This document shows, piece after piece, positions 1 to 4,486 of a stretch of 5,479 nt of DNA (position 1 is its first letter; the number at the start of each line of letters is the position of its first letter). Origin of the DNA: Acidisarcina sp. Its GTDB lineage: Bacteria > Acidobacteriota > Blastocatellia > Pyrinomonadales > Pyrinomonadaceae. A program made the position numbers and the translations under genes. Under the pieces are notes generated by a model. It saw only the letters and a list, made by a program, of their open reading frames with translations. It did not search any database and was not told where the DNA came from. Location of the stretch: NCBI GenBank assembly GCA_021155145.1, contig JAJNPX010000016.1, positions 1-5,479 on the forward strand. Reading direction: 5' to 3'.

Positions 1-527
1 CCAAATAGCGGCTGCCCGTATTCGACCGGCTCGCCGTTCTCGACGTAGATCTTTACGATCTCGCCGCTCGTCTCCGCCTGTATCTCGTTCATCAGCTTCA
101 TCGCTTCGACGATGCAGACGACCGTCTCCGGCGACACATTCGTCCCCTCGGAAACGTAAGCCGGTTTGTCCGGAGCCGGTGAACGGTAAAATGTGCCCAC
201 GATCGGCGACGTGATCTTGAATAGCCCCGCGTCCTCATCGGCGGCCGCGGCGGGCGCTTCTGCCGACACAGCCGGCTGGCCCGAAACACCCGGAACGGCG
301 ATCGGCTGCGGCGGCATGGCGGAGTAAACAGGCGTATTTACCTGCTTGCTAAGCCGTACGCGGATGTTCTCGTTCTCGAACTCGAAATCCGTGAATCCGT
401 GCTCGTTGACCATTGCGGCGAGCTCACGAAGTTCGTCCATATTGAACGAGGGGTCTTCGGTCTTCTGTTTCCCGGCTTTCCCCGCCGTTTTGTCTTTCGC
501 CTCAGCCGAAGCGGATATATCACTCAT
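1..527 (-). CDS. accB: Biotin carboxyl carrier protein of acetyl-CoA carboxylase (3' end cut by window edge)
   Basis: AccB carries the biotin that biotin carboxylase carboxylates and that the carboxyltransferase uses to make malonyl-CoA, the first committed step of cytoplasmic fatty-acid synthesis. 175 residues are visible. Residues 1-28 are a Lys/Ala-rich leader. Residues 30-62 form the N-terminal helical segment ([15 protein letters not shown], then [14 protein letters not shown]). Residues 63-101 are a Pro/Ala-rich linker. The biotinyl/lipoyl domain starts at about 102 with [17 protein letters not shown] and carries the signature EAMKLMNEI, which places the biotinylated lysine at Lys144. 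The visible end, [11 protein letters not shown], is the family's usual last strand, so only a few residues are missing. The ATG at 527 is supported by an AGGAGG upstream. The gene starts 26 bases after the rplQ stop and is probably cotranscribed with it. The family call is very secure; an ordinary accB would be expected next to accC, which could lie just off the left edge. Confidence 0.96.
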   Translation of the reverse strand, partial: MSDISASAEAKDKTAGKAGKQKTEDPSFNMDELRELAAMVNEHGFTDFEFENENIRVRLSKQVNTPVYSAMPPQPIAVPGVSGQPAVSAEAPAAAADEDAGLFKITSPIVGTFYRSPAPDKPAYVSEGTNVSPETVVCIVEAMKLMNEIQAETSGEIVKIYVENGEPVEYGQPLF

Positions 528-538
528 AGTGACGAAGT

Positions 539-544
539 CCTCCT
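539..544 (-). promoter_or_regulatory. Ribosome binding site of accB
   Basis: On the minus strand the sequence reads AGGAGG, 11 bases before the accB ATG. It is the strongest Shine-Dalgarno match in the window. It fixes the accB start and lies in the 26-base rplQ-accB gap, where no terminator is visible, consistent with read-through from rplQ. Confidence 0.75.
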
Positions 545-553
545 GTCCGGGCA

Positions 554-1057
554 CTAACCTTTCGCCGCGAGTTCGCGCGGGTTATCGACCAGCTCGATGA
601 CGGCCATTTCTGCGTTGTCGCCGCTGCGGCGTCCAAGACGGATGACACGCGTATAGCCGCCATTGCGATCCTTATAGCGTGCACCGAGTTCGTCGAACAG
701 CCTCTGAACGGCCTTGACCCCGGCGGTGCGCTCGATCGGATCTTTCGCCTCGCCTTTCTTTCCGCGAAATCGGCTCTGAGCGATCTTGAATGTGCTGTTT
801 CCGGCATGGAAGTACCTCGCGGCCTGCCGCCTCAGGTGAACCTCCTGGATCTTGGCGTCGTCGCCCGACAGAGCCTGTGCCTTTCTTGCCAGTGTGATCG
901 CACGCTCGACGAAGGGCCTGAGCTCCTTGGCCTTGGCCACCGTGGTGACGATGTAGTCCTTGTCGGCGTTGATCAGCGACGTAGCCAGGTTCCGGAGCAT
1001 CGAGATCCGATGCTCGGTCGTCCTGCCCAATTTACGATGTGCCTTTAAATGTCTCAT
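554..1057 (-). CDS. rplQ: 50S ribosomal protein L17, enlarged form
   Basis: L17 is a 50S protein located near the peptide exit-tunnel side of the large subunit. The 167-residue product starts [17 protein letters not shown], the diagnostic L17 N-terminus. It continues with [10 protein letters not shown] (20-29) and the [16 protein letters not shown] helix, and ends in the conserved block [26 protein letters not shown] (133-158). The family is commonly about 120-130 residues. The excess here is mainly a basic insertion at about residues 84-115 (from [11 protein letters not shown] to ERTAGVK), between the RRQAARYF segment and [12 protein letters not shown]. The ATG at 1057 is chosen because it gives the family N-terminus; a TTG 21 bases further upstream is in frame but lies inside a repeat. 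No Shine-Dalgarno is visible before this ATG. The gene lies 112 bases after rpoA, across a heptad-repeat array. Confidence 0.96.
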   Translation of the reverse strand: MRHLKAHRKLGRTTEHRISMLRNLATSLINADKDYIVTTVAKAKELRPFVERAITLARKAQALSGDDAKIQEVHLRRQAARYFHAGNSTFKIAQSRFRGKKGEAKDPIERTAGVKAVQRLFDELGARYKDRNGGYTRVIRLGRRSGDNAEMAVIELVDNPRELAAKG

Positions 1058-1065
1058 AGCAAAAA

Positions 1066-1166
1066 GTTCAATGTTCAATGTTCAATGTTCAATATTCAAT
1101 GCTCAAGACCAGAATGCGATCAACTTTGGATCTTGAACTTTGAACCTTGAACTTTGAACGTTGAAC
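1066..1166. repeat. Inverted heptad-repeat array in the rpoA-rplQ spacer
   Basis: On the plus strand, six 7-base units run from 1066 to 1107: GTTCAAT four times, then ATTCAAT and GCTCAAG. Five complementary units run from 1132 to 1166: CTTGAAC, TTTGAAC, CTTGAAC, TTTGAAC and GTTGAAC. A 24-base centre (1108-1131) separates the arms. In RNA the arms pair six of every seven bases, with a mismatch at the variable base; the innermost heptad pair (1101-1107 with 1132-1138) pairs fully if one G-U is allowed. The array begins 3 bases after the rpoA stop and ends 8 bases before the rplQ ATG, so it nearly fills the spacer. In the transcribed direction the stem is followed by five T residues (1061-1065), which resembles a weak intrinsic terminator. 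Confidence 0.93.
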
Positions 1167-1169
1167 CAA

Positions 1170-2186
1170 TTAATCTAGGTCTCTTCCCCCCGATCCCGGG
1201 ATCGGGTTGCCCTGTTCGTCAAAGTCCATTCCGAAATCGAGGCCCATACCGTGGAGCAGGTCCTTGATCTCCGTGAGCGACTTCTTGCCGAAGTTCTTTG
1301 TGTGGAGCATATCTTTCTCGCTCCGCTTGATGAGGTCGCGGATCGAACGTATGTCCGCATTCTTCAGGCAATTGTACGAACGCACCGAAAGCTCAAGCTC
1401 ATCGACCGGCTTATCGAGCAGGTCGTTGCGCATAAGCGGCGGACGGGCGATGTCCTCGTATTTATATTCTTCTTCTTCCTCTTCGAAATTGATAAAGATC
1501 GACATATGGTCCTTTACCAATTTCGCGGCCAGCCCGATCGAATCTTCGGGCTTGACCGAACCGTCGGTCCACACCTCGATGACCAGCTTATCGAACTCCG
1601 TGTTCGACCCCTGTCGGGTCTTATCGACCGTATAATTGACCTTTTTGATCGGCGTGTGGACCGAATCGACCGGTATGTATCCGACCGAAAGGTCTTCGTC
1701 GTTATTGAATTCGGCCGAGACGTATCCGCGTCCGCGCTTGAGGCGCATTTCGACGTTGAATGTACCGGAACCGCTGATGGTCGCGATGTGAATGTTCGGG
1801 TCGAGCACCTCTACGTCGCCGTCGGCCTCGATGTCACCGCTTGTGACCTCGCCCTTTCCCTTCTTCGATATCGTCAGCGTTTTTGGCCCCGAGCCGTGCA
1901 GGTTGAACGGCACCTGTTTAAGATTGAGGATCACGTCCGTCGCATCCTCGACCACGCCGTTGATCGGCGAAAATTCGTGCTCCACGCCGTCGATCTTTAC
2001 TGCAGTGACGGCCGCCCCCTCGATCGACGACAACAATGCCCGGCGGATCGAGTTTCCGATGGTCGTACCGAAACCGCGTTCGAACGGCTGTGCGTAAAAC
2101 TTGCCATAGCGGTCGGTAAGCGTTTCTGACTCGACATTCAGCCGGCCCGGCATTTGAAAATTTGTCCAGTTGTTGCTCTGTGTCAT
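1170..2186 (-). CDS. rpoA: DNA-directed RNA polymerase subunit alpha
   Basis: Alpha dimerises to scaffold beta and beta' during RNA polymerase assembly and contacts promoter UP elements and activators. The protein has 338 residues, close to the usual 315-340. The N-terminal domain (about 1-240) carries the assembly motif [21 protein letters not shown] at 37-57, with the Arg48-Arg49 pair equivalent to the E. coli assembly arginines. The C-terminal domain (about 250-320) has [12 protein letters not shown] and [12 protein letters not shown]. The DNA-contacting residues Arg269, Asn272, Cys273, Lys275, Gly300, Lys302 and Ser303 correspond to E. coli Arg265, Asn268, Cys269, Lys271, Gly296, Lys298 and Ser299, so UP-element recognition should be intact. 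Oddities are a run of six Glu at 235-240 in the interdomain linker and a Pro/Gly/Asp-rich tail after about 320. The ATG at 2186 has only an A-rich weak ribosome binding site (AAAAAAGAAC). The spacer upstream holds a pseudoknot-like element. Confidence 0.98.
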   Translation of the reverse strand: MTQSNNWTNFQMPGRLNVESETLTDRYGKFYAQPFERGFGTTIGNSIRRALLSSIEGAAVTAVKIDGVEHEFSPINGVVEDATDVILNLKQVPFNLHGSGPKTLTISKKGKGEVTSGDIEADGDVEVLDPNIHIATISGSGTFNVEMRLKRGRGYVSAEFNNDEDLSVGYIPVDSVHTPIKKVNYTVDKTRQGSNTEFDKLVIEVWTDGSVKPEDSIGLAAKLVKDHMSIFINFEEEEEEYKYEDIARPPLMRNDLLDKPVDELELSVRSYNCLKNADIRSIRDLIKRSEKDMLHTKNFGKKSLTEIKDLLHGMGLDFGMDFDEQGNPIPGSGGRDLD

Positions 2187-2204
2187 ATTTGTTCTTTTTT
2201 AAAA

Positions 2205-2281
2205 CGGGTCACGGGCTGGCTTTGTCCCCGGATCGAGCAAGCAAGAACGAACTCTCTTGACCCGGATACTTCAGCCAGCCC
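2205..2281 (-). promoter_or_regulatory. Candidate mRNA pseudoknot in the rpsD-rpoA spacer
   Basis: Two perfect inverted repeats interleave in the 102-base spacer. In the transcribed (minus) direction arm a is GGGCTGGCT (2281-2273), arm b is CGGGTCA (2264-2258), arm a' is AGCCAGCCC (2221-2213) and arm b' is TGACCCG (2211-2205). The order a-b-a'-b' cannot form two nested hairpins but fits an H-type pseudoknot. Eight bases separate a from b, 36 separate b from a', and only one base lies between a' and b', which would allow coaxial stacking. The 36-base loop can form a small hairpin of its own, CAAGAG pairing with TTCTTG allowing one G-U. The element begins 7 bases after the rpsD stop and ends 18 bases before the rpoA ATG. 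In E. coli S4 represses the alpha operon by binding an mRNA pseudoknot at rpsM; a comparable role here is inference from position and topology only. Confidence 0.55.
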
Positions 2282-2288
2282 TCAGTTT

Positions 2289-2921
2289 CTATTTGCTGTA
2301 AAGCTCAACGATAAGCTGTTCGTTGATATTGCCGTCAATGTCCTGCCGTGTCGGCATGGCCGAGATCGCGACCGAAAGGTCCTTACCCTCGGGAGCGATC
2401 CATGCGGGACGTCCGCGGCCGGCCGCCGTCGACCACGCGCCTTCGACGTGAACGTTCTTTGTGCTCTTGTCTTTGACCGTGATAACGTCACCGACCTTGA
2501 CCTGAAAGGATGGAATGTCCACCTTTCGCCCATTCACTTCGATGTGGCCGTGATTGACGATCTGACGGGCCTGTCGTCGCGACGTCGAAAAACCGGCACG
2601 GTAAACGACGTTGTCCAACCGCCTCTCGAGCATGAAAAGCAGATTTTCGCCTGTCACGCCTTTCTGGCGAAGGGCCTTTTCGAAATAATTCCGGAATTGC
2701 TTTTCGAGGATAAAGTAAATTCGCTTTACTTTCTGCTTTTCGCGAAGCTGCTGGCCGTAACCGGCAAGCATCTTGCGGCGGGCGGCACCGTGCTGGCCCG
2801 GAGGGTTTGTACCGCGTTTTTCGATCGCACAAGAGGGTTTGAAGCAGCGATCGCCCTTGAGGAATAACTTTCCACCTTCGCGGCGGCACAGCCGGCACAC
2901 CGCATCTCTATATCTAGCCAT
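2289..2921 (-). CDS. rpsD: 30S ribosomal protein S4, zinc-binding form
   Basis: S4 nucleates 30S assembly by binding the 5' domain of 16S rRNA, and in several bacteria it also represses its own operon. The 210-residue product has the usual length. The N-terminus holds four cysteines, Cys9, Cys12, Cys26 and Cys31, spaced as in the zinc-containing S4 of Thermus. The S4 RNA-binding domain covers about 99-162 and contains [30 protein letters not shown] and the following VGDVITVK strand. The C-terminus [13 protein letters not shown] is typical. The start ATG is backed by GGAGG 11 bases upstream. It sits between rpsK and rpoA as in E. coli, unlike B. subtilis, where rpsD is separate. It is followed directly by the pseudoknot-like element that precedes rpoA. 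Confidence 0.98.
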   Translation of the reverse strand: MARYRDAVCRLCRREGGKLFLKGDRCFKPSCAIEKRGTNPPGQHGAARRKMLAGYGQQLREKQKVKRIYFILEKQFRNYFEKALRQKGVTGENLLFMLERRLDNVVYRAGFSTSRRQARQIVNHGHIEVNGRKVDIPSFQVKVGDVITVKDKSTKNVHVEGAWSTAAGRGRPAWIAPEGKDLSVAISAMPTRQDIDGNINEQLIVELYSK

Positions 2922-2932
2922 AGTATTTTCTG

Positions 2933-2951
2933 CCTCCGCTCGAATTAGCGG
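2933..2951 (-). promoter_or_regulatory. rpsD ribosome binding site overlapped by a short hairpin
   Basis: The minus strand reads GGAGG at 2937-2933, 11 bases before the rpsD ATG. Its first two bases also form the end of a 5-bp stem, CCGCT (2951-2947) with AGCGG (2940-2936), around a 6-base loop. The Shine-Dalgarno would therefore be partly paired. Upstream, 2952-3004 shows only a minor GGTC/GACC dyad and otherwise nothing I recognise. The ribosome binding site is solid; the regulatory role of the hairpin is speculative. Confidence 0.5.
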
Positions 2952-3004
2952 AAAAGTTTACAGGTCAGCGACCCTTCGTCCTTTCGATGATAAATAAGAT
3001 CCAG

Positions 3005-3069
3005 GTTCCAAATTCCAAATTCCATATTCCAGATCAACGATCACGGATCTGGAATGTGAGAACTGGAAT
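3005..3069. repeat. Inverted heptad-repeat array in the rpsK-rpsD spacer
   Basis: Four plus-strand units run from 3005 to 3032: GTTCCAA, ATTCCAA, ATTCCAT and ATTCCAG. The other arm is CTGGAAT (3049-3055), a decayed unit GTGAGAA (3056-3062), and CTGGAAT again (3063-3069). At the core, ATTCCAGATC (3026-3035) and GATCTGGAAT (3046-3055) form a perfect 10-bp inverted repeat around a 10-base loop. The array starts 5 bases after the rpsK stop but, unlike the others, ends 83 bases short of the next start codon. The unit differs from the GTTCAA type in the flanking spacers while keeping the 7-base period. Confidence 0.9.
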
Positions 3070-3074
3070 ATTTC

Positions 3075-3473
3075 TCAAACTCTTCGCCGCTTTGGCGGCC
3101 TGCAGCCGTTGTGCGGGATCGGCGTCGTGTCGCGGATCGAGTTCACGCGGATGCCCGCCTGTGCGATCGCCCTGATCGCCGACTCGCGGCCGCCGCCCGG
3201 CCCCTTTACGCGAACATCGACCTCACGCATCCCTGCTTCGGTGGCCTTGCGGGCCGCCTCGCCGGCTGCCTGCTGCGCGGCAAAGGGCGTCCCTTTTCGC
3301 GATCCGCGGAAACCGCGGGCACCGGAGGACGACTGGGCCACAAGATTGCCCTGCGTATCGGTGATCGAAATAAGCGTGTTATTGAAAGATGCCGAAATAT
3401 GGACGATCCCGTACGGAATGTTCTTTCGCTCTTTCTTTTTAAAGGTCTTTTTCTTTGCTGCTGCTTTAGCCAT
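3075..3473 (-). CDS. rpsK: 30S ribosomal protein S11
   Basis: S11 sits on the platform of the 30S subunit near the E site and helps hold the codon-anticodon region of 16S rRNA. The product has 132 residues (E. coli S11 is 129). It starts with a Lys/Ala-rich tail (about 1-18) and follows with the diagnostic core [18 protein letters not shown] (22-39), [22 protein letters not shown] (49-70) and [14 protein letters not shown] (89-102). It ends [13 protein letters not shown]. The Asn122-Gly123 pair lies at the site where E. coli S11 carries isoaspartate. The ATG at 3473 has AGGA four bases upstream. Heptad-repeat arrays flank the gene on both sides, one starting 5 bases past its stop and one ending 10 bases before its start. 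Confidence 0.98.
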   Translation of the reverse strand: MAKAAAKKKTFKKKERKNIPYGIVHISASFNNTLISITDTQGNLVAQSSSGARGFRGSRKGTPFAAQQAAGEAARKATEAGMREVDVRVKGPGGGRESAIRAIAQAGIRVNSIRDTTPIPHNGCRPPKRRRV

Positions 3474-3483
3474 TTTTTCCTGA

Positions 3484-3560
3484 GTTCAAAGTTCAAAGTT
3501 CTAAGTTCAATGTTCCAGGCAATGGTCCAAACCTTGAACCTTGAACCTGGAACCTCGAAC
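3484..3560. repeat. Inverted heptad-repeat array in the rpsM-rpsK spacer
   Basis: On the plus strand, five units run from 3484 to 3518: GTTCAAA, GTTCAAA, GTTCTAA, GTTCAAT and GTTCCAG. Four opposing units run from 3533 to 3560: CTTGAAC, CTTGAAC, CTGGAAC and CTCGAAC. The centre is 14 bases. GTTCCAG and CTGGAAC are exact complements. The array meets the rpsM stop codon with no gap and stops 10 bases before the rpsK ATG, leaving only the AGGA ribosome binding site free. The unit type matches that of the rpoA-rplQ spacer about 2.4 kb away. Confidence 0.92.
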
Positions 3561-3944
3561 CTACTTCTTGCCCGGTGCCTTCTTTTTGGCGACTGCCGCC
3601 TTGCGCGGGCCTTTACGGGTGCGTGCGTTGGTCGACGTTCGCTGTCCGCGGACGGGCAGGCTGCGGCGATGACGCAGGCCGCGATAGCAGCCGATGTCCA
3701 TCAGACGCTTGATATCCATCTGCACGCGCTTACGCAGGTCGCCCTCGATGTCGCCTTCGGAATCGAGCACGGTGCGGATCTTATTAAGCTCTTCCTCGCT
3801 CAGATCGCGGATCTTCGCTCCGCCATCGACCCCGGCCTTGCCGAGTATCTCGCTGGCGCGCGAACGTCCCACGCCATATATATACGTCAAACCGATCTCT
3901 GCCCTCTTATTGGGCGGCAAATCTACACCTGCTACACGAGCCAT
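3561..3944 (-). CDS. rpsM: 30S ribosomal protein S13
   Basis: S13 lies in the head of the 30S subunit, contacts P-site tRNA and forms intersubunit bridges to the 50S. The product has 127 residues, slightly above the usual 118-125. It begins [26 protein letters not shown]. Residues 15-60 form the helix-two-turn-helix region, followed by a long helix (about 66-83). The family signature around 86-102 includes [18 protein letters not shown]. The basic tail (110-127) would reach the P-site tRNA. The ATG at 3944 has GGAG four bases upstream. In E. coli rpsM is the first gene of the alpha operon and its start lies inside the S4-binding pseudoknot; here the upstream spacer carries a heptad inverted repeat instead. 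Confidence 0.98.
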   Translation of the reverse strand: MARVAGVDLPPNKRAEIGLTYIYGVGRSRASEILGKAGVDGGAKIRDLSEEELNKIRTVLDSEGDIEGDLRKRVQMDIKRLMDIGCYRGLRHRRSLPVRGQRTSTNARTRKGPRKAAVAKKKAPGKK

Positions 3945-3956
3945 ATTTCTCCATTT

Positions 3957-4022
3957 GGGATTTGAGATTTCGGACTGCGGATTTTTCTAATCCCAAATCC
4001 GAATTCTCAAATCAGAAATCAT
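3957..4022. repeat. Inverted heptad-repeat array in the rpmJ-rpsM spacer
   Basis: Plus-strand units GGGATTT (3957), GAGATTT (3964), CGGACTG (3971) and CGGATTT (3978) face TAATCCC (3988), AAATCCG (3995), AATTCTC (4002), AAATCAG (4009) and AAATCAT (4016). The longest dyad pairs 3959-3974 with 3998-4013: 16 bases with one mismatch around a 23-base centre. The array ends exactly at the rpmJ stop codon and begins 12 bases before the rpsM ATG, just outside its GGAG. The unit (GATTTNN in the transcribed direction) is unrelated in sequence to the GTTCAA units but has the same period and placement. Confidence 0.88.
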
Positions 4023-4136
4023 TTATCCCTGACGCTGCTTATGCTTCGGATTATCGCAGATAACGCGCACCACACCCTTTCGGTGGATCACCTTGCATTT
4101 GTCGCAGATCTTTTTTACTGATGGACGTACTTTCAT
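4023..4136 (-). CDS. rpmJ: 50S ribosomal protein L36, zinc-binding form
   Basis: L36 is the smallest 50S protein and helps order 23S rRNA around its zinc-ribbon fold. This 37-residue frame begins [20 protein letters not shown] and ends [10 protein letters not shown], the canonical L36 sequence. Zinc ligands Cys11, Cys14, Cys27 and His32 are all present, so this is the zinc-dependent (C+) paralogue type. The ATG at 4136 has GGGTGA, a partial Shine-Dalgarno match, five bases upstream. It sits 50 bases after infA and directly before the rpmJ-rpsM repeat array, as expected for the infA-rpmJ-rpsM order. Confidence 0.97.
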   Translation of the reverse strand: MKVRPSVKKICDKCKVIHRKGVVRVICDNPKHKQRQG

Positions 4137-4151
4137 AACTGTCACCCGCCA

Positions 4152-4170
4152 TACCGGCATGCCGCCGGCA
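4152..4170 (-). promoter_or_regulatory. GC-rich hairpin between infA and rpmJ
   Basis: In the transcribed direction TGCCGGC (4170-4164) pairs with GCCGGTA (4158-4152) across the loop GGCAT. This gives seven base pairs counting one G-U. No T tract follows, so it is not an intrinsic terminator. It lies 15 bases before the rpmJ ATG and could affect mRNA stability or initiation; that is speculation. Confidence 0.5.
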
Positions 4171-4186
4171 AATGTCATTAGCGGAT

Positions 4187-4408
4187 CTACTTGTACCTGT
4201 AAGTGATCCGCCCCCGATTCAGGTCGTACGGCGAAAGCTCGACAAGGACCTTGTCGCCGGGAAGGATCCGTATGAAATTCTTCCTCATCTTGCCCGAGAT
4301 GTGAGCCAGGACCTGATGCTGGTTCTCATCTACAGCGACCTTGAACATCGCATTGGGAAGGGTCTCTAGCACGGTGGCCATGACCTCTATCGCTTCTTCT
4401 TTAGACAT
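4187..4408 (-). CDS. infA: Translation initiation factor IF-1
   Basis: IF-1 occupies the A site of the 30S subunit during initiation and supports IF-2 and IF-3. The 73-residue product matches the family length (72 in E. coli). It is a single OB fold with the signature blocks [13 protein letters not shown] [12 protein letters not shown] (13-24), [20 protein letters not shown] (35-54) and [17 protein letters not shown] at the end. The ATG at 4408 gives the usual MSKEE-type start. The start region is tandemly duplicated (4400-4419), placing a second ATG ten bases upstream and out of frame. The only Shine-Dalgarno-like bases, AGGG at 4426-4423, lie 14 bases from the true ATG but 4 from the upstream one. 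The order map-infA-rpmJ is standard. Confidence 0.98.
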   Translation of the reverse strand: MSKEEAIEVMATVLETLPNAMFKVAVDENQHQVLAHISGKMRKNFIRILPGDKVLVELSPYDLNRGRITYRYK

Positions 4409-4419
4409 ATTTAGACATA
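4400..4419 (-). repeat. Perfect 10-bp tandem duplication at the infA start
   Basis: The plus-strand decamer tttagacata occurs twice head to tail (4400-4409 and 4410-4419). In the transcribed direction this duplicates TATGTCTAAA, including the infA start codon and its next two codons. The upstream copy opens a five-codon frame, MSKYV, that stops with TAA at 4403-4401, five bases beyond the A of the infA ATG triplet region. The duplication is directly visible; whether the mini-frame is translated is unknown. Confidence 0.9.
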
Positions 4420-4438
4420 CGCCCTAAAGTGCAATGTG

Positions 4439-4453
4439 TGTCCAAGTTGGACA
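4439..4453 (-). promoter_or_regulatory. Short hairpin in the map-infA spacer
   Basis: Plus-strand TGTCCA (4439-4444) and TGGACA (4448-4453) form a perfect 6-bp dyad with a 3-base centre, 30 bases before the infA ATG, in the 78-base map-infA spacer. It could be an RNA hairpin or a protein-binding dyad. I see no convincing promoter or T tract next to it, so its function is unassigned. Confidence 0.4.
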
Positions 4454-4486
4454 AACTTCTAATGATAGACCAATACTCGCCCTTTT

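Noticed and set aside
1058..1078. In-frame upstream TTG start for rplQ adding MNIELFA
   Set aside because: The extra codons come from heptad repeat units, and the family N-terminus MRH begins at 1057.
1066..1166. CRISPR-like array
   Set aside because: Units are 7 bases with no spacers, arms are inverted, and no cas genes are nearby.
1251..2129. Long plus-strand open frame (about 290 codons) opposite rpoA
   Set aside because: It lies fully antisense to a well-conserved rpoA, and its product shows no recognisable motif. The open frame reflects codon bias on the other strand.
2200..2264. Intrinsic terminator made of CGGGTCA/TGACCCG followed by TTTT before rpoA
   Set aside because: The loop would be 46 bases and the T run is only four long and followed by A residues. 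Termination before rpoA inside the operon is also unlikely. The pseudoknot arrangement explains both repeats better.
3111..3965. Plus-strand open frame (about 280 codons) across rpsK, a repeat array and rpsM
   Set aside because: It is antisense to two ribosomal genes and translates a repeat array; no family features.
4409..4453. Promoter before infA (TGGACA as a -35 box)
   Set aside because: No matching -10 hexamer lies 16-18 bases downstream, so a promoter call is not supported.
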